A model generated the notes under the pieces. That model was not told the DNA's origin. It saw only the letters and a list, made by a program, of their open reading frames with translations, and ran no database searches. Shown here piece after piece: positions 29,287 through 38,289 of a stretch of DNA of 64,000 nt. The number at the start of each line of letters is the position of its first letter. Within the stretch, counting starts at the first letter, position 1. The DNA comes from Dyella sp. S184 (GTDB lineage Bacteria > Pseudomonadota > Gammaproteobacteria > Xanthomonadales > Rhodanobacteraceae): assembly GCF_009766065.1 (NCBI RefSeq), contig NZ_LMUE01000002.1:972347-1036346 (forward strand), read 5' to 3'. A program made the position numbers and the translations under genes.

Positions 29287-31172
29287 ACCGCCCAGCACGC
29301 GCACCCGAGCGCACCCCAGAACGACTTCAGGTCGGACTCCGCTATAGGGAGCTTGGCTGACCACGCGCTGATGTGGTCGTGACCGTGGACCGAGCAGGCA
29401 CAGGCACAGCTGCAGGCATTCGCGTGGTTTTGCCGTGCCGCCATGGACTTGGCATCCTCCCAGGCCGCGTAGCCACCGTACACGCGAACAGGCGACCAGT
29501 CCGGCATCGCCGGCGGTAATGGATTCTCGTCCAGATACGCGAAGTTGCCAGCGGCGTAGACAACCTTGCCGCCGACGATCGTCAGATCCGAGGTCATGTC
29601 CGCGATCGCGTTGTCGGCGCAGGCGAAGTAATCGCCGCTGGGCACGATGAGGTCCGCGAGCTGTCCGACCTTGATCTGCCCTTTCTTGCCCTCTTCGTTG
29701 CAGAACCAAGTCACGTACTGGCTCCACATCCGTAACGCGGTTTCGCGATCCAGACAGTTGCGCTGTGGATAGAGGCGAAGGCCGCCCACGGTCATGCCGG
29801 TGGTCAGCCAGGCGAGCGAGACCCAGGGGTTGTACGACGCGACGCGTGTGGCATCAGTACCAGCCGACACCTTGATGCCCTTTTCCAACATCTTGGCGAC
29901 AGGTGGTGTGGCGGCGGCTACCGCCGCGCCATAGCGTTCAACGAAGTACTCGCCCTGATAGGCCATGCGGTGCTGCACGGCGATGCCGCCGCCGAGCGCC
30001 GCAATGCGATCGATCGATTTCTCCGAAATCGTTTCGGCGTGGTCGAAGAACCAGTTGAGCCCCTGCAACGGGATATCGCGATTGATGCGCTCGAACACAT
30101 CCAGAGCACGGCTGATCGTTTCGTCGTACGTCGCATGCATGCGCCATGGCCAGCGATTCTCGGCCAGCAGGCGCACGACGCCTTCGAGCTCCCCTTCCAT
30201 GGCCTCGGGCATATCGGGACGCGGCTGCCGGAAGTCTTCGAAGTCCGCCGCCGAGAACACCAGCATTTCACCGGCGCCGTTGTGCCGGAAGTAGTCGTCA
30301 CCCTGCTTGTACTTGGAGGTCTTCGTCCAGTTGAGAAAGTCCTCCTTTTCCGCTTTCGGCTTCTGTGTGAACAGGTTGTAGGCCAGCCGGATCGTCAGCT
30401 GGCCATCATCGGACAGCTTTTGGATCACGGCGTAATCTTCGGGATAGTTCTGGAAGCCGCCGCCGGCATCGATGGCACCGGTGACACCGAGCCGATTGAG
30501 CTCGCGCATGAAATGACGCGTGGAATTGAGCTGGTAATCGAAGGGTAGTTTCGGCCCTTTCGCCAACGTCGCATACAGGATGGCGGCATTGGGTTTGGCC
30601 AGCAGCAGCCCCGTCGGATTGCCTGCCTTGTCTCGCTCGATCTGACCACCAAGCGGCTCGGGTGTGTCCTTGGTATATCCCACGGCGCGCAGTGCAGCAG
30701 CGTTCAGCAGCGCGCGGTCGTAGAGGTGCAGCAGAAACACCGGTGTATCCGGTGCCACGGCGTTGAGTTCAGCGATCGTTGGAAGGCGCTTCTCCGCAAA
30801 CTGATGCTCGGTAAAGCCGCCAACGACACGAACCCACTGCGGCGGCGGTGTGATCGCTACCTGCCGCCGCAGCATGTCCATCGCATCAGCAAGCGAGCGC
30901 ACGCCGTCCCAGCGCAACTCCATGTTGAAATTCAGGCCGCCACGAATGATGTGCAAGTGGTTGTCGATCAAGCCTGGTAGCGCACAACGACCAGCAAGAT
31001 CGACTTTTCGTGTCGCGCTGCCCGCCATGGCCAGCACACCGGAGTCGTCGCCGACAGCCACGAATCGCCCGTTGGCGATGGCGACGGCGCTTGCTTGGGG
31101 CTTGTCCGGATCGAGCGTAGCAAACCGCCCGTTGTACAAAAGCAATTCCGGTTCGGTTCTCGCATCGCTCAT
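29283..31172 (-). CDS. Amidohydrolase, YtcJ-like, with Cys/His-rich tail
   Basis: A 629-residue metal-dependent hydrolase of the amidohydrolase-3 group. The metal-binding HxH is at H72 and H74 (LPGLIDNHLHIIRGG), and KVSAGTDATRVASYNPW near residue 440 carries the late aspartate. The composite fold (N-terminal LYNGRFATLDPD, C-terminal LADLIVPSGDYF) is standard. The tail from about residue 584 is unusual: ACSCACACSVHGHDH has alternating Cys and then His, with another CAC near the end. It overlaps DoxX downstream and XapX upstream by 4 bp each. The substrate is unknown. Confidence 0.87.
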   Translation of the reverse strand: MSDARTEPELLLYNGRFATLDPDKPQASAVAIANGRFVAVGDDSGVLAMAGSATRKVDLAGRCALPGLIDNHLHIIRGGLNFNMELRWDGVRSLADAMDMLRRQVAITPPPQWVRVVGGFTEHQFAEKRLPTIAELNAVAPDTPVFLLHLYDRALLNAAALRAVGYTKDTPEPLGGQIERDKAGNPTGLLLAKPNAAILYATLAKGPKLPFDYQLNSTRHFMRELNRLGVTGAIDAGGGFQNYPEDYAVIQKLSDDGQLTIRLAYNLFTQKPKAEKEDFLNWTKTSKYKQGDDYFRHNGAGEMLVFSAADFEDFRQPRPDMPEAMEGELEGVVRLLAENRWPWRMHATYDETISRALDVFERINRDIPLQGLNWFFDHAETISEKSIDRIAALGGGIAVQHRMAYQGEYFVERYGAAVAAATPPVAKMLEKGIKVSAGTDATRVASYNPWVSLAWLTTGMTVGGLRLYPQRNCLDRETALRMWSQYVTWFCNEEGKKGQIKVGQLADLIVPSGDYFACADNAIADMTSDLTIVGGKVVYAAGNFAYLDENPLPPAMPDWSPVRVYGGYAAWEDAKSMAARQNHANACSCACACSVHGHDHISAWSAKLPIAESDLKSFWGALGCACWAV

Positions 31173-31447
31173 GACGTTGGCTCCTTATCTTTGATTGCCG
31201 CAGGCGGCTGCGTGCCCTGCGGCAACTGCCCGAAGCAATGCGGCTTGACCTGCTGGGTTACCCATGCCGTTGCACTCACCTGACGACCAAGCACCTGCTT
31301 AATCAGTGTCGGTATCTGTTCGCCGGCCAGTATTCCCAGCAAACCCACCAGGGCAATAACAGGTGGTGCCGGAGAGCGAACACGGACCAGGCTATAGACC
31401 AGACCTACCAAAAGTCCTGCAGCGAGTGACAACAGATACGGCCTCAT
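31169..31447 (-). CDS. XapX-domain small membrane protein
   Basis: A 92-residue protein. The first half is the XapX domain: YLLSLAAGLLVGLVYSLVRVRSPAPP, then IALVGLLGILAGEQ, giving two hydrophobic segments. The second half is a hydrophilic tail with a single cysteine. The ATG at 31447 follows a strong GGAGGTG. It overlaps the amidohydrolase start by 4 bp (ATGA). XapX proteins have no settled function but recur with DoxX, amidohydrolases and isochorismatase-like hydrolases. Confidence 0.88.
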   Translation of the reverse strand: MRPYLLSLAAGLLVGLVYSLVRVRSPAPPVIALVGLLGILAGEQIPTLIKQVLGRQVSATAWVTQQVKPHCFGQLPQGTQPPAAIKDKEPTS

Positions 31448-31509
31448 GAAACACCTCCGACGCGTGGAATCCAATCGTTTGTGCTGCGGCGATGGTCGGG
31501 TGCGAATGA

Positions 31510-32163
31510 TCAACCACCCTGCGCGTGGAACATCGTCTTGGCGTAGATCAGGCCAAGGCCGTAGGAACCGCCATACAGCTTCGCGATACCGGTGGTGCTC
31601 TCGTAGGTCTCAGAGCGTGCCCAGTCGCGCTGCAGCTCCAGCAGGTATTGCACGGCCGTCATGGGGCGCGCGCCAGCTTGCACCATGCGGTCCATTGCGC
31701 GGTCATGGGCTTCGGCAGAGACGTCGCCGCATGCATCGGCGATCACATAGACCTCGAATCCCTGCTCGATGGCAGACAACGTGGGGCCGACGATGCAGAC
31801 CGACGTCCACAGGCCGGCAAGCACGAGACGCTCCTTGCCGATGGCATTCACCTGCTTGATGACCGCGGCATCCTCCCAGGTATTCATCGAGGTGCGATCG
31901 AGCAATCCCTGGCCCGGAAAAGGATCCGTGACCTCGGCAAACATCGGCCCGGAAAAACTCTTTTCCGCGACCGTGGTGAGGATCGTCGGCACTTTAAAAC
32001 TTGCCGCGGCACGTGCAACCAGCCCGGCGTTGTTGCGCAAAGTGATCGCGTCGATGGAGTGTGTGGCAAAGGACATCTGCGACTGGAAGTCGATCATGAT
32101 CAGCGCATGATCCTTCGGTGTCAGTAGAAGCTTTCCAGGTGTTGGTTTGGCCGTGATGGACAT
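31510..32163 (-). CDS. Isochorismatase-family cysteine hydrolase (YcaC-like), copy 2
   Basis: A 217-residue hydrolase. ALIMIDFQSQMSFATHS carries the catalytic aspartate and LAGLWTSVCIVGPTL the nucleophilic cysteine. It resembles E. coli YcaC and is a paralogue of the protein at 23964-24593, sharing the LLELQRDWARSETYES tail. The ATG at 32163 has AAGGAGAT upstream; the longer frame to 32322 is not the start. It heads the segment with XapX, amidohydrolase and DoxX. Confidence 0.88.
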   Translation of the reverse strand: MSITAKPTPGKLLLTPKDHALIMIDFQSQMSFATHSIDAITLRNNAGLVARAAASFKVPTILTTVAEKSFSGPMFAEVTDPFPGQGLLDRTSMNTWEDAAVIKQVNAIGKERLVLAGLWTSVCIVGPTLSAIEQGFEVYVIADACGDVSAEAHDRAMDRMVQAGARPMTAVQYLLELQRDWARSETYESTTGIAKLYGGSYGLGLIYAKTMFHAQGG

Positions 32164-32363
32164 TACGTATCTCCTTGAAGAAGGAAAGGTCATCACATCG
32201 TCTCTGTCTTCACGAAACGAAGCGCGTTGCGATGCGAACGTATCGAGGTGACTATGGCGCCCGATGCCGTTCCTCTCTTGGATGAAGTTGACGACGAAGG
32301 ATGGAAAGTCACTTGAGGACACTCGAACGAACGGCGATAAACCATTCGATAGAAGCTGGACGC

Positions 32364-32849
32364 TTACAGCACCGAAACCTTGAGCTTTTTCGTGGCCAGA
32401 ATTCCCAGCAGCACGAATGCCGCCAAGGCAACGAACTGCGCTACGGCAAAGGGTGGCTCCTTCAACGTCGGCGCAGCGGCATGCAGCAATGGGATCTTCC
32501 CGAACGCCTGAGCGATGGCCACGAAGACAAGCAGGTATTCACTGGTAACCAGGCCGCTGGCAAAGATGAAGGAGCCAAGGCGTGATCGTTGAGTTCCTCG
32601 CGCGACCATCAGCACGACGGCCAGAATGATCACGGCGACAACGCCCACACCAATGGCTGGTGTCATGCCATGAAAGGGAAAGAAGAATCCCGTGACACTC
32701 GTTGCTGCTGCAGTCGTCCAGAACAACCCGAACCACCTGGATGACCGCGAGCCACGGAGGAGATCGGCGACCAGCGGCATGCCGGACAGCAGCGCGACAA
32801 TGCTGAGTAACGTATGGATGGCCGTGAATATGCCTAGTCCGGTGATCAT
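32364..32849 (-). CDS. Hypothetical membrane protein, about 5 TM segments
   Basis: A 161-residue protein dominated by hydrophobic stretches (LGIFTAIHTLLSIVALLSGM, FWTTAAATSVTGFFFPF, IGVGVVAVIILAVVLMVA, YLLVFVAIAQAF, FVALAAFVLLGILA). I do not recognise the family with confidence. It lies 31 bp after the alpha/beta hydrolase gene on the same strand, so it is probably co-transcribed. The ATG at 32849 is preceded by GGGAGGG. Confidence 0.8.
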   Translation of the reverse strand: MITGLGIFTAIHTLLSIVALLSGMPLVADLLRGSRSSRWFGLFWTTAAATSVTGFFFPFHGMTPAIGVGVVAVIILAVVLMVARGTQRSRLGSFIFASGLVTSEYLLVFVAIAQAFGKIPLLHAAAPTLKEPPFAVAQFVALAAFVLLGILATKKLKVSVL

Positions 32850-32879
32850 GAGGCGGTCCCTCCCGTTTCAGTTCAATGC

Positions 32880-33869
32880 TTACGCCTTGGCGAAAGCGAG
32901 CAGGTCCGCATTGATGACGTCGGCATGCGTCGTCGGCATGCCATGCGGGAAACCCGGATAGATCTTCAGGGTCGCGTTCTTCAGAAGCTTCGCTGACAGA
33001 ACCCCTGCGTCTTGGCAAGGAACAATCTGGTCGTCGTCCCCATGCATCACGAGCGTCGGCTGATCGATCTTTTTCAGATCTTCAGTAAAGTCGGTCTCGG
33101 AGAATGCCTTGATGCAGTCGTATTGTGGCTTGGCGCCACCCATCATGCCCTGCCGCCACCAGTTGCGAATAACCCCTTCGGAGATCTTTGCGCCCGGGCG
33201 ATTGAAGCCGTAGAACGGTCCCGTGGGAATGTCGAGGTAGAACTGCGCGCGATTGGCCGCGAGCGCCGAACGAAAGCCATCGAAAACTTCAATCGGAAGT
33301 CCGCCCGGGTTATTTGGTGTCTTCACCATGATGGGTGGCACGGCACTGATGAGTACGGCTTTCGCCGTGCGGTGTTGGCCATAGCGAGCCACGTAGCGAG
33401 CCACCTCGCCGCCACCGGTCGAATGACCCACATGAATGGCGTCGCGCAAATCGAGGGCCTCGGTCAACGCCGCGAGATCGGCCGCGTAGTGATCCATGTC
33501 GTTGCCTTCGGCCGTCTGCGTGGAGCGGCCGTGTCCCCGCCGATCATGCGCGATCACCCGATAGCCATGACTCAGGAAGAACAGCATCTGAGCGTCCCAG
33601 TCGTCTGCGGACAACGGCCAACCGTGGCTAAACACGATGGGCTGGCCATGTCCCCAGTCTTTGTAATAGATCTCAGCACCGTCTTTGGTCCTGATGCTGC
33701 TCATGTTCTGGCTCCCGCGATTGGATGGAGAAGAAGGCATGCCTGAGGGGCGTGTTGAGGCTGCGCTGCCGACGATCGGAAAAGCCACGACGGCTGCGGT
33801 GATGGCAGCCCCGCGAAGCAAGGCGCGACGACTTTCATTGACATCGGTGGATCGATCGCTGTTTGTCAT
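32880..33869 (-). CDS. Exported alpha/beta hydrolase, non-haem chloroperoxidase type
   Basis: A 329-residue hydrolase. The N-terminus [22 protein letters not shown] is a plausible twin-arginine signal. The alpha/beta core starts near residue 56 ([34 protein letters not shown]). The nucleophile is in [14 protein letters not shown], the acid in [10 protein letters not shown] and the histidine in [10 protein letters not shown], so the triad is complete. This is the arylesterase/chloroperoxidase branch. The ATG at 33869 follows AGGGGAA; in-frame starts further upstream are less likely. Confidence 0.87.
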   Translation of the reverse strand: MTNSDRSTDVNESRRALLRGAAITAAVVAFPIVGSAASTRPSGMPSSPSNRGSQNMSSIRTKDGAEIYYKDWGHGQPIVFSHGWPLSADDWDAQMLFFLSHGYRVIAHDRRGHGRSTQTAEGNDMDHYAADLAALTEALDLRDAIHVGHSTGGGEVARYVARYGQHRTAKAVLISAVPPIMVKTPNNPGGLPIEVFDGFRSALAANRAQFYLDIPTGPFYGFNRPGAKISEGVIRNWWRQGMMGGAKPQYDCIKAFSETDFTEDLKKIDQPTLVMHGDDDQIVPCQDAGVLSAKLLKNATLKIYPGFPHGMPTTHADVINADLLAFAKA

Positions 33870-33930
33870 GGCATTCCCCTGTAAGTGCATGCTCTCTTGA
33901 GGTGTCCTCACCACAAATTTGCTGATCGAC

Positions 33931-34644
33931 TCAGTTCGTCATGTCAGAAACCGTCATGTCGAACAACAGGATTTCCGCATCGCTCCTGGCGCGTACACTG
34001 ATTTTTCCGGCGGTCGTCCAGGCTGCGCCATCCCCGGTGTTGAGCTCCTCGCCGTCAACTTCCACGCTGCCACGAGCAACTTGCAGCCAAAGGTTTCGGC
34101 TGCCCATGGGGATGTGCTCCAGTTCGTTCCCAGCGCCTAGTCGCGCCGCATATAAATCAACGTCCTGATGAATCTTCACGGCTCCATTGCGCGGACTACC
34201 CGAACCAATCAAGTGCCACCGATTCATCGATTTCGCTAGCGCAAAATGGCGTTGCTCGTAGCCGGGCGCGAGACCAAGCTTCTCCGGCAGGATCCAGATT
34301 TGCAGGAAGTGCACAGGTTCATTTTTCGAAGCGTTGAACTCCGAGTGCGTCACGCCGGTACCCGCGCTCATTCGCTGTAACTCACCCGGCTGGATCTGTG
34401 CGCCAGTACCGAGGCTGTCCTTATGCTCAAGCGTGCCTTCGAGCACCCAGGAAAGAATTTCCATATCCCTGTGCGGGTGTTCGCCAAAACCCGCGCCAGG
34501 CGCAACACGATCTTCGTTGATGACACGCAGCGGGCCGAAACCCATGTGATCTGGATCGAAGTACTGTCCGAAGGAGAACGTATGGCGGCTTTGCAGCCAG
34601 CCGAAGTCAGCGTAGCCACGTTCGTTTGAGCGTCGAGTGAGCAC
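33931..34644 (-). CDS. Pirin-family protein (YhhW-like)
   Basis: A 237-residue bicupin. The N-terminal cupin carries the metal ligands in [17 protein letters not shown] (two His), with [26 protein letters not shown] completing the site. The C-terminal cupin is the more degenerate half, as in YhhW, which has quercetinase activity in vitro. It is the most upstream gene of the minus-strand cluster, so the cluster's main promoter probably lies in 34645-34967. Confidence 0.9.
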   Translation of the reverse strand: MLTRRSNERGYADFGWLQSRHTFSFGQYFDPDHMGFGPLRVINEDRVAPGAGFGEHPHRDMEILSWVLEGTLEHKDSLGTGAQIQPGELQRMSAGTGVTHSEFNASKNEPVHFLQIWILPEKLGLAPGYEQRHFALAKSMNRWHLIGSGSPRNGAVKIHQDVDLYAARLGAGNELEHIPMGSRNLWLQVARGSVEVDGEELNTGDGAAWTTAGKISVRARSDAEILLFDMTVSDMTN

Positions 34645-34967
34645 GGGCGTCGCCTCGCTGGATACAAATCAGTTCCAAACTCTGGCGTGGAAACTGGTCA
34701 ACGGACAATTGAGCATCCGGCCAAGTCTCCTTAAACCATGCAGCAATCGTATCCAAAGCCCGACTTCGAAAAAATCGCACATAGGAGGGGCAAGGTTGCC
34801 CTTCGAAAGTAGGATAAGGCCGCGCTGTCGCACATGACCGGCAAGACCACCAAGATCGCTTGCAAGCGCCGCTGATGACGTTGGATAAAACGGAGCTTGG
34901 ATGCGGACGGATCGCTAAAAGTCCATCCGCACCATGCCGACGGATGCGCTGAGGACTGTCGCTTCAG
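34645..34967. other. Intergenic region between pirin and response regulator genes
   Basis: This 323-nt stretch holds no convincing gene. It should contain the promoter for the pirin-led cluster and the 3' end of the response-regulator transcript. An imperfect inverted repeat (ten-base arms, one mismatch) at 34902-34931 lies beyond the regulator's stop codon but has no following T run, so it is at best a weak terminator. Confidence 0.4.
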
Positions 34968-35681
34968 TCAGATACTCATTGAACGCAATAGACCACGGCG
35001 ATTTGCCACGGCGATGGCTTCGGTGCGACTCAGCACATTGAGCTTTCTGAAAATGGCCTGCATATGGCTCTTGACCGTGACTTCCGAGATCGCCAGCGCC
35101 GCGCCGATGAGCTTGTTCGGTTTGCCAAGGGCCAACAGGCGCAGGACGTCCAATTCGCGTGGAGTCAGCTCTTCCAGCGGCATGCGCTCAGCCAGTCTGA
35201 TCGCAACCGCGGGGGAAACAAGTGTCTTCCCCGCATGCACTTCGCGTATGGATCGGCACATTTCTTCGCGTCCCACGTCTTTCAGCAGATACGACTTGGC
35301 TCCTGCATGCATGACGCGATAGATGTCCTCGTCGCCATCGTACGTCGTCAAAATGATGATGCGTGCGCCGGGATCAACGGCGCGAATTTCATGGATCGCA
35401 TCCACGCCATCCAGGCCTGGCATGCGCAGGTCCATCAGAGTGACGTCGGGTCGTTTCTCTTTCCAAAGCTCGACTGCCTGGCGCCCGTTGCCCGTTTCAG
35501 CGACAACCTCCATGTCGGTCTCCTGTTCAAGGATCGCGATCAATCCGTCGCGAACGACGGTATGGTCCTCAACGATCAACAAGCGGATTTTGGTAACGCT
35601 ATCGTTTCGATCGACATGCTGGTGGTTTCCGACTTCGGAACGGAGTACACCATCACCGGTAGTTCTCTTGGAGCTCGCCAT
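34968..35681 (-). CDS. NarL/FixJ-family response regulator
   Basis: A 237-residue two-component regulator. The receiver domain (about 30-150) has the acidic pair in LLIVEDHTVVRDGL, the phosphorylated aspartate D84 in VTLMDLRMPG, and the conserved lysine in YLLKDVGREE. The LuxR-type DNA-binding domain occupies about 170-230 (LTPRELDVLRLLALGKPNKLIG, then VTVKSHMQAIFRKL). It starts 5 bases after the sensor-kinase stop, so the two are a pair. The first 28 residues are not conserved; a GTG at MTKIRLLIVED is an alternative start. Confidence 0.93.
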   Translation of the reverse strand: MASSKRTTGDGVLRSEVGNHQHVDRNDSVTKIRLLIVEDHTVVRDGLIAILEQETDMEVVAETGNGRQAVELWKEKRPDVTLMDLRMPGLDGVDAIHEIRAVDPGARIIILTTYDGDEDIYRVMHAGAKSYLLKDVGREEMCRSIREVHAGKTLVSPAVAIRLAERMPLEELTPRELDVLRLLALGKPNKLIGAALAISEVTVKSHMQAIFRKLNVLSRTEAIAVANRRGLLRSMSI

Positions 35682-35686
35682 TGCTG

Positions 35687-38167
35687 CTACTCGTCTATCG
35701 GGATGCGCAAGATGACAACTATCTCGGTTCCAGAATCTGGCTTCGAACGAATCGCGAAGCCACCTTTCATGCGCTCTACGCGTTCCATCATGCCCATCAG
35801 ACCAAAACCTTCGTGTTCGGCATCCACATCGAAGCCTCGTCCATCATCGGCCAATTGCAGTTCGATGTCTTCCTGACCAAAACGAAGCGTGATCCGGAAA
35901 TGTCGTGCCTGCCCGTGTTTGATCGTATTGGTCAGCGCTTCCTGAGCGATGCGCAACAGATCCTCTTCCCACTGTGCTGGCATCGCTTGTTCCTGGCCTA
36001 TGACCCGAAACGACGCTTTCAGTTGAGCGCATTCCGCCATTTTTCTGAGCAAATCTTCAAGCGCCGCGCACAAAGTCGCGTTGCGCAGCGAATGTGGCCG
36101 CAAGGCACGCACCGAGCGACGCGCTTCGCGCAGGCTCGCACGTGCCAGTTCGCTGGCACGCTCGATATGCATGTTCGTACTGGTGCCGTCATGTCGCAGG
36201 AGCGTGCCTTTCGCGGCCTCCAGCTGCACGATGACACCCGTAAAACCTTGTGCCAACGTGTCATGGATGTCGCGTGCCATCCGGTTGCGTTCTGCCAATA
36301 CCGCAGCCTCCCGGCTCTGCTGGGACAAGCGCATGAGCCGGATTGCCAGCGTTGCCTGATGGGCAAGCGCTTTCGTCAATTCGATCTCCTCCGCTCCGAA
36401 GACCCGGGAGCCCGTGAAGCGGATGCCGATGATGCCAACAAGCTGACCGGCCATCACCATGGGCGCAATCAGCAATGCGCTAACACCCGAAGTCATGAAA
36501 TACGTCTTCAGATCGGCAAACGGTCTGGGCAACTCGGCTGTAGGCCAGACGGCAGTGCGGCCATCAGCAAGGATGATTCGCGCAGGATCCTTACTGATGT
36601 CCTCAATTACAAAGTGCATCCCAACCTTGAGAGCATCGCTCCAGAGCGGCGGCGTATTCTTTAGAATGGAGATGCTCCCCCCAAAATACCCTGCTTCGAT
36701 GCTCGTCTTGAAGCGCCCTCCCTCTACGACGCCCAGGATATCCAGCACATCGGCGTTTCGTTCCCAGACCGTGACGCTATGCGCATCCATCTGAGTGAGT
36801 ATCGTCGTCACGACGTGCTTCGGCAGTTTGTCCGGATCGAATTCTTGTGCAAGCGAATCCAGTGTGCGGGTCAGCGCCGCCAACTGACCGCGGGCAAGAT
36901 GCTCGGATAGACGCAAGGCTTCGGCTGCCTCATGCAGCGCATCCTCGGACTTCTTCTTCTCCGTGATGTCGATCACGGCACCGACGTACTCCAGTTGGCC
37001 CGCAGCATCCCGCATGGGGTTAGCAACCGTGTGCACATGCCTGATCGTTCCATCGGGCATCAACAACCGATGTTCGTACTCAAGGAAGGTTCCATCCTGC
37101 AGTGCCTTTTCCAGCGTTGTTTGAACACGCATCCGGTCATCCGGATGTACTCGCTCAAGCGCCTGCTCAAGTGAGGGATTGGTGCCCGGATCCCACCCTC
37201 CTATGCGCACGGTCTGCGCAGAGGAGATGAGCTCCCGGCTGGCCACGCGCAGACACCAGCTGCCCGTGCCACTCAATTTTTGCGCCTCGGTCAGATACGC
37301 TTCGCTCCGGCACAAGGCTTCCTCGGCGCGCTTCTGGTCAGTGATGTCCATCAAGGCACCGATAAACTCCAGCGCACCGGTTCGGTTTCTCGTGGGTTGC
37401 GCCAGGACGTGGACATGCTTGACCATACCGTCCGGCATCAGGAGGCGATGTTTGAAATCCAGATTCGCCTCGTCACGGGCCGCACGATCAATCGTCTCTC
37501 GCACGAACGCGATGTCTTCCGGGTGGAGGCGCTGGAAGACAAGATCCAAGGTCGGGGTTGTTTCTCGGTCATACCCCACAATGCAAAATGTCTCCGCGGA
37601 CCAGAAAAACTCACCTGTGGCAACGTTCCAGCCGAAACTGCCGGTGCGACTCAGCCGTTGGGCCTCCGCCAGATAGGCCTCATTCCGTTGCAGGCGTTCT
37701 TTCGATTCCTTGACCGCAGCCAGAGCGCTCTCCAGCTGTTCATTCGCCAGGCATTGTGTTGTGACATCCCGACAGGTCACAACGATGAGATGGCGCTCCT
37801 CAAGAACGCAGCGCGCCAGGCTCAGATCAATGATCGGCTGGTACCCGCTCTTGGTCTTGCAGCGGCTTTGCAACGTAACCGGCACACCAAGCGGCTTGCT
37901 TTCCACAAGCTCAATAATTTCTTCCTTCGGTGCGCCGAGCACAACGTCCCACAGATGGAAGGACAGCAATTCGTCGCGGGTGTAACCCAAGGCCGTAGAG
38001 ACCGCGGGATTCGCGTCAATGATGCGACCGTCGAATTCGATAACGAATATCGGGTCAGCAATGTGCGTAAAGAGACTCTCCAACTGAAGCAAGCGACCAA
38101 GAGATGCCTCCAGTTCTCGCTGGCACGGTGTCAATTCGGAGTGTGATGAATCCTGCGTTTCTGCCAT
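35687..38167 (-). CDS. Multi-PAS sensor histidine kinase, NarX/HisKA_3 type
   Basis: An 826-residue kinase with no membrane segment, so a cytoplasmic sensor. Residues about 25-140 are a PAS domain (FTHIADPIFVIEFDGRIIDANPA). Two PAS/PAC repeats follow at about 165-285 and 290-410; they start alike (EAQRLSRTGSFGW and EAQKLSGTGSWCL). A GAF domain fills about 430-600. The HisKA_3 box is RMARDIHDTLAQGF with H635, followed by a HATPase with NTIKHG and ADDGRGF. The signal is unknown. The gene precedes the response regulator and is divergent from lysR. Confidence 0.92.
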   Translation of the reverse strand: MAETQDSSHSELTPCQRELEASLGRLLQLESLFTHIADPIFVIEFDGRIIDANPAVSTALGYTRDELLSFHLWDVVLGAPKEEIIELVESKPLGVPVTLQSRCKTKSGYQPIIDLSLARCVLEERHLIVVTCRDVTTQCLANEQLESALAAVKESKERLQRNEAYLAEAQRLSRTGSFGWNVATGEFFWSAETFCIVGYDRETTPTLDLVFQRLHPEDIAFVRETIDRAARDEANLDFKHRLLMPDGMVKHVHVLAQPTRNRTGALEFIGALMDITDQKRAEEALCRSEAYLTEAQKLSGTGSWCLRVASRELISSAQTVRIGGWDPGTNPSLEQALERVHPDDRMRVQTTLEKALQDGTFLEYEHRLLMPDGTIRHVHTVANPMRDAAGQLEYVGAVIDITEKKKSEDALHEAAEALRLSEHLARGQLAALTRTLDSLAQEFDPDKLPKHVVTTILTQMDAHSVTVWERNADVLDILGVVEGGRFKTSIEAGYFGGSISILKNTPPLWSDALKVGMHFVIEDISKDPARIILADGRTAVWPTAELPRPFADLKTYFMTSGVSALLIAPMVMAGQLVGIIGIRFTGSRVFGAEEIELTKALAHQATLAIRLMRLSQQSREAAVLAERNRMARDIHDTLAQGFTGVIVQLEAAKGTLLRHDGTSTNMHIERASELARASLREARRSVRALRPHSLRNATLCAALEDLLRKMAECAQLKASFRVIGQEQAMPAQWEEDLLRIAQEALTNTIKHGQARHFRITLRFGQEDIELQLADDGRGFDVDAEHEGFGLMGMMERVERMKGGFAIRSKPDSGTEIVVILRIPIDE

Positions 38168-38289
38168 ATCCAGTGTCTTTTCCGCGCCATTGCGCGCATA
38201 GCATGCGCTGCCAAAACCCCAAAAGTAAGCTGGTCAGTCGAACCAAGTGCAATGACCTGGCAATGTCGCATCTACATGGCTCGCCATTA

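Noticed and set aside
34902..34931. Imperfect inverted repeat after the response-regulator gene as a terminator
   Set aside because: It has one mismatch in a ten-base arm and no T run on either strand, so it is not supported as an intrinsic terminator.
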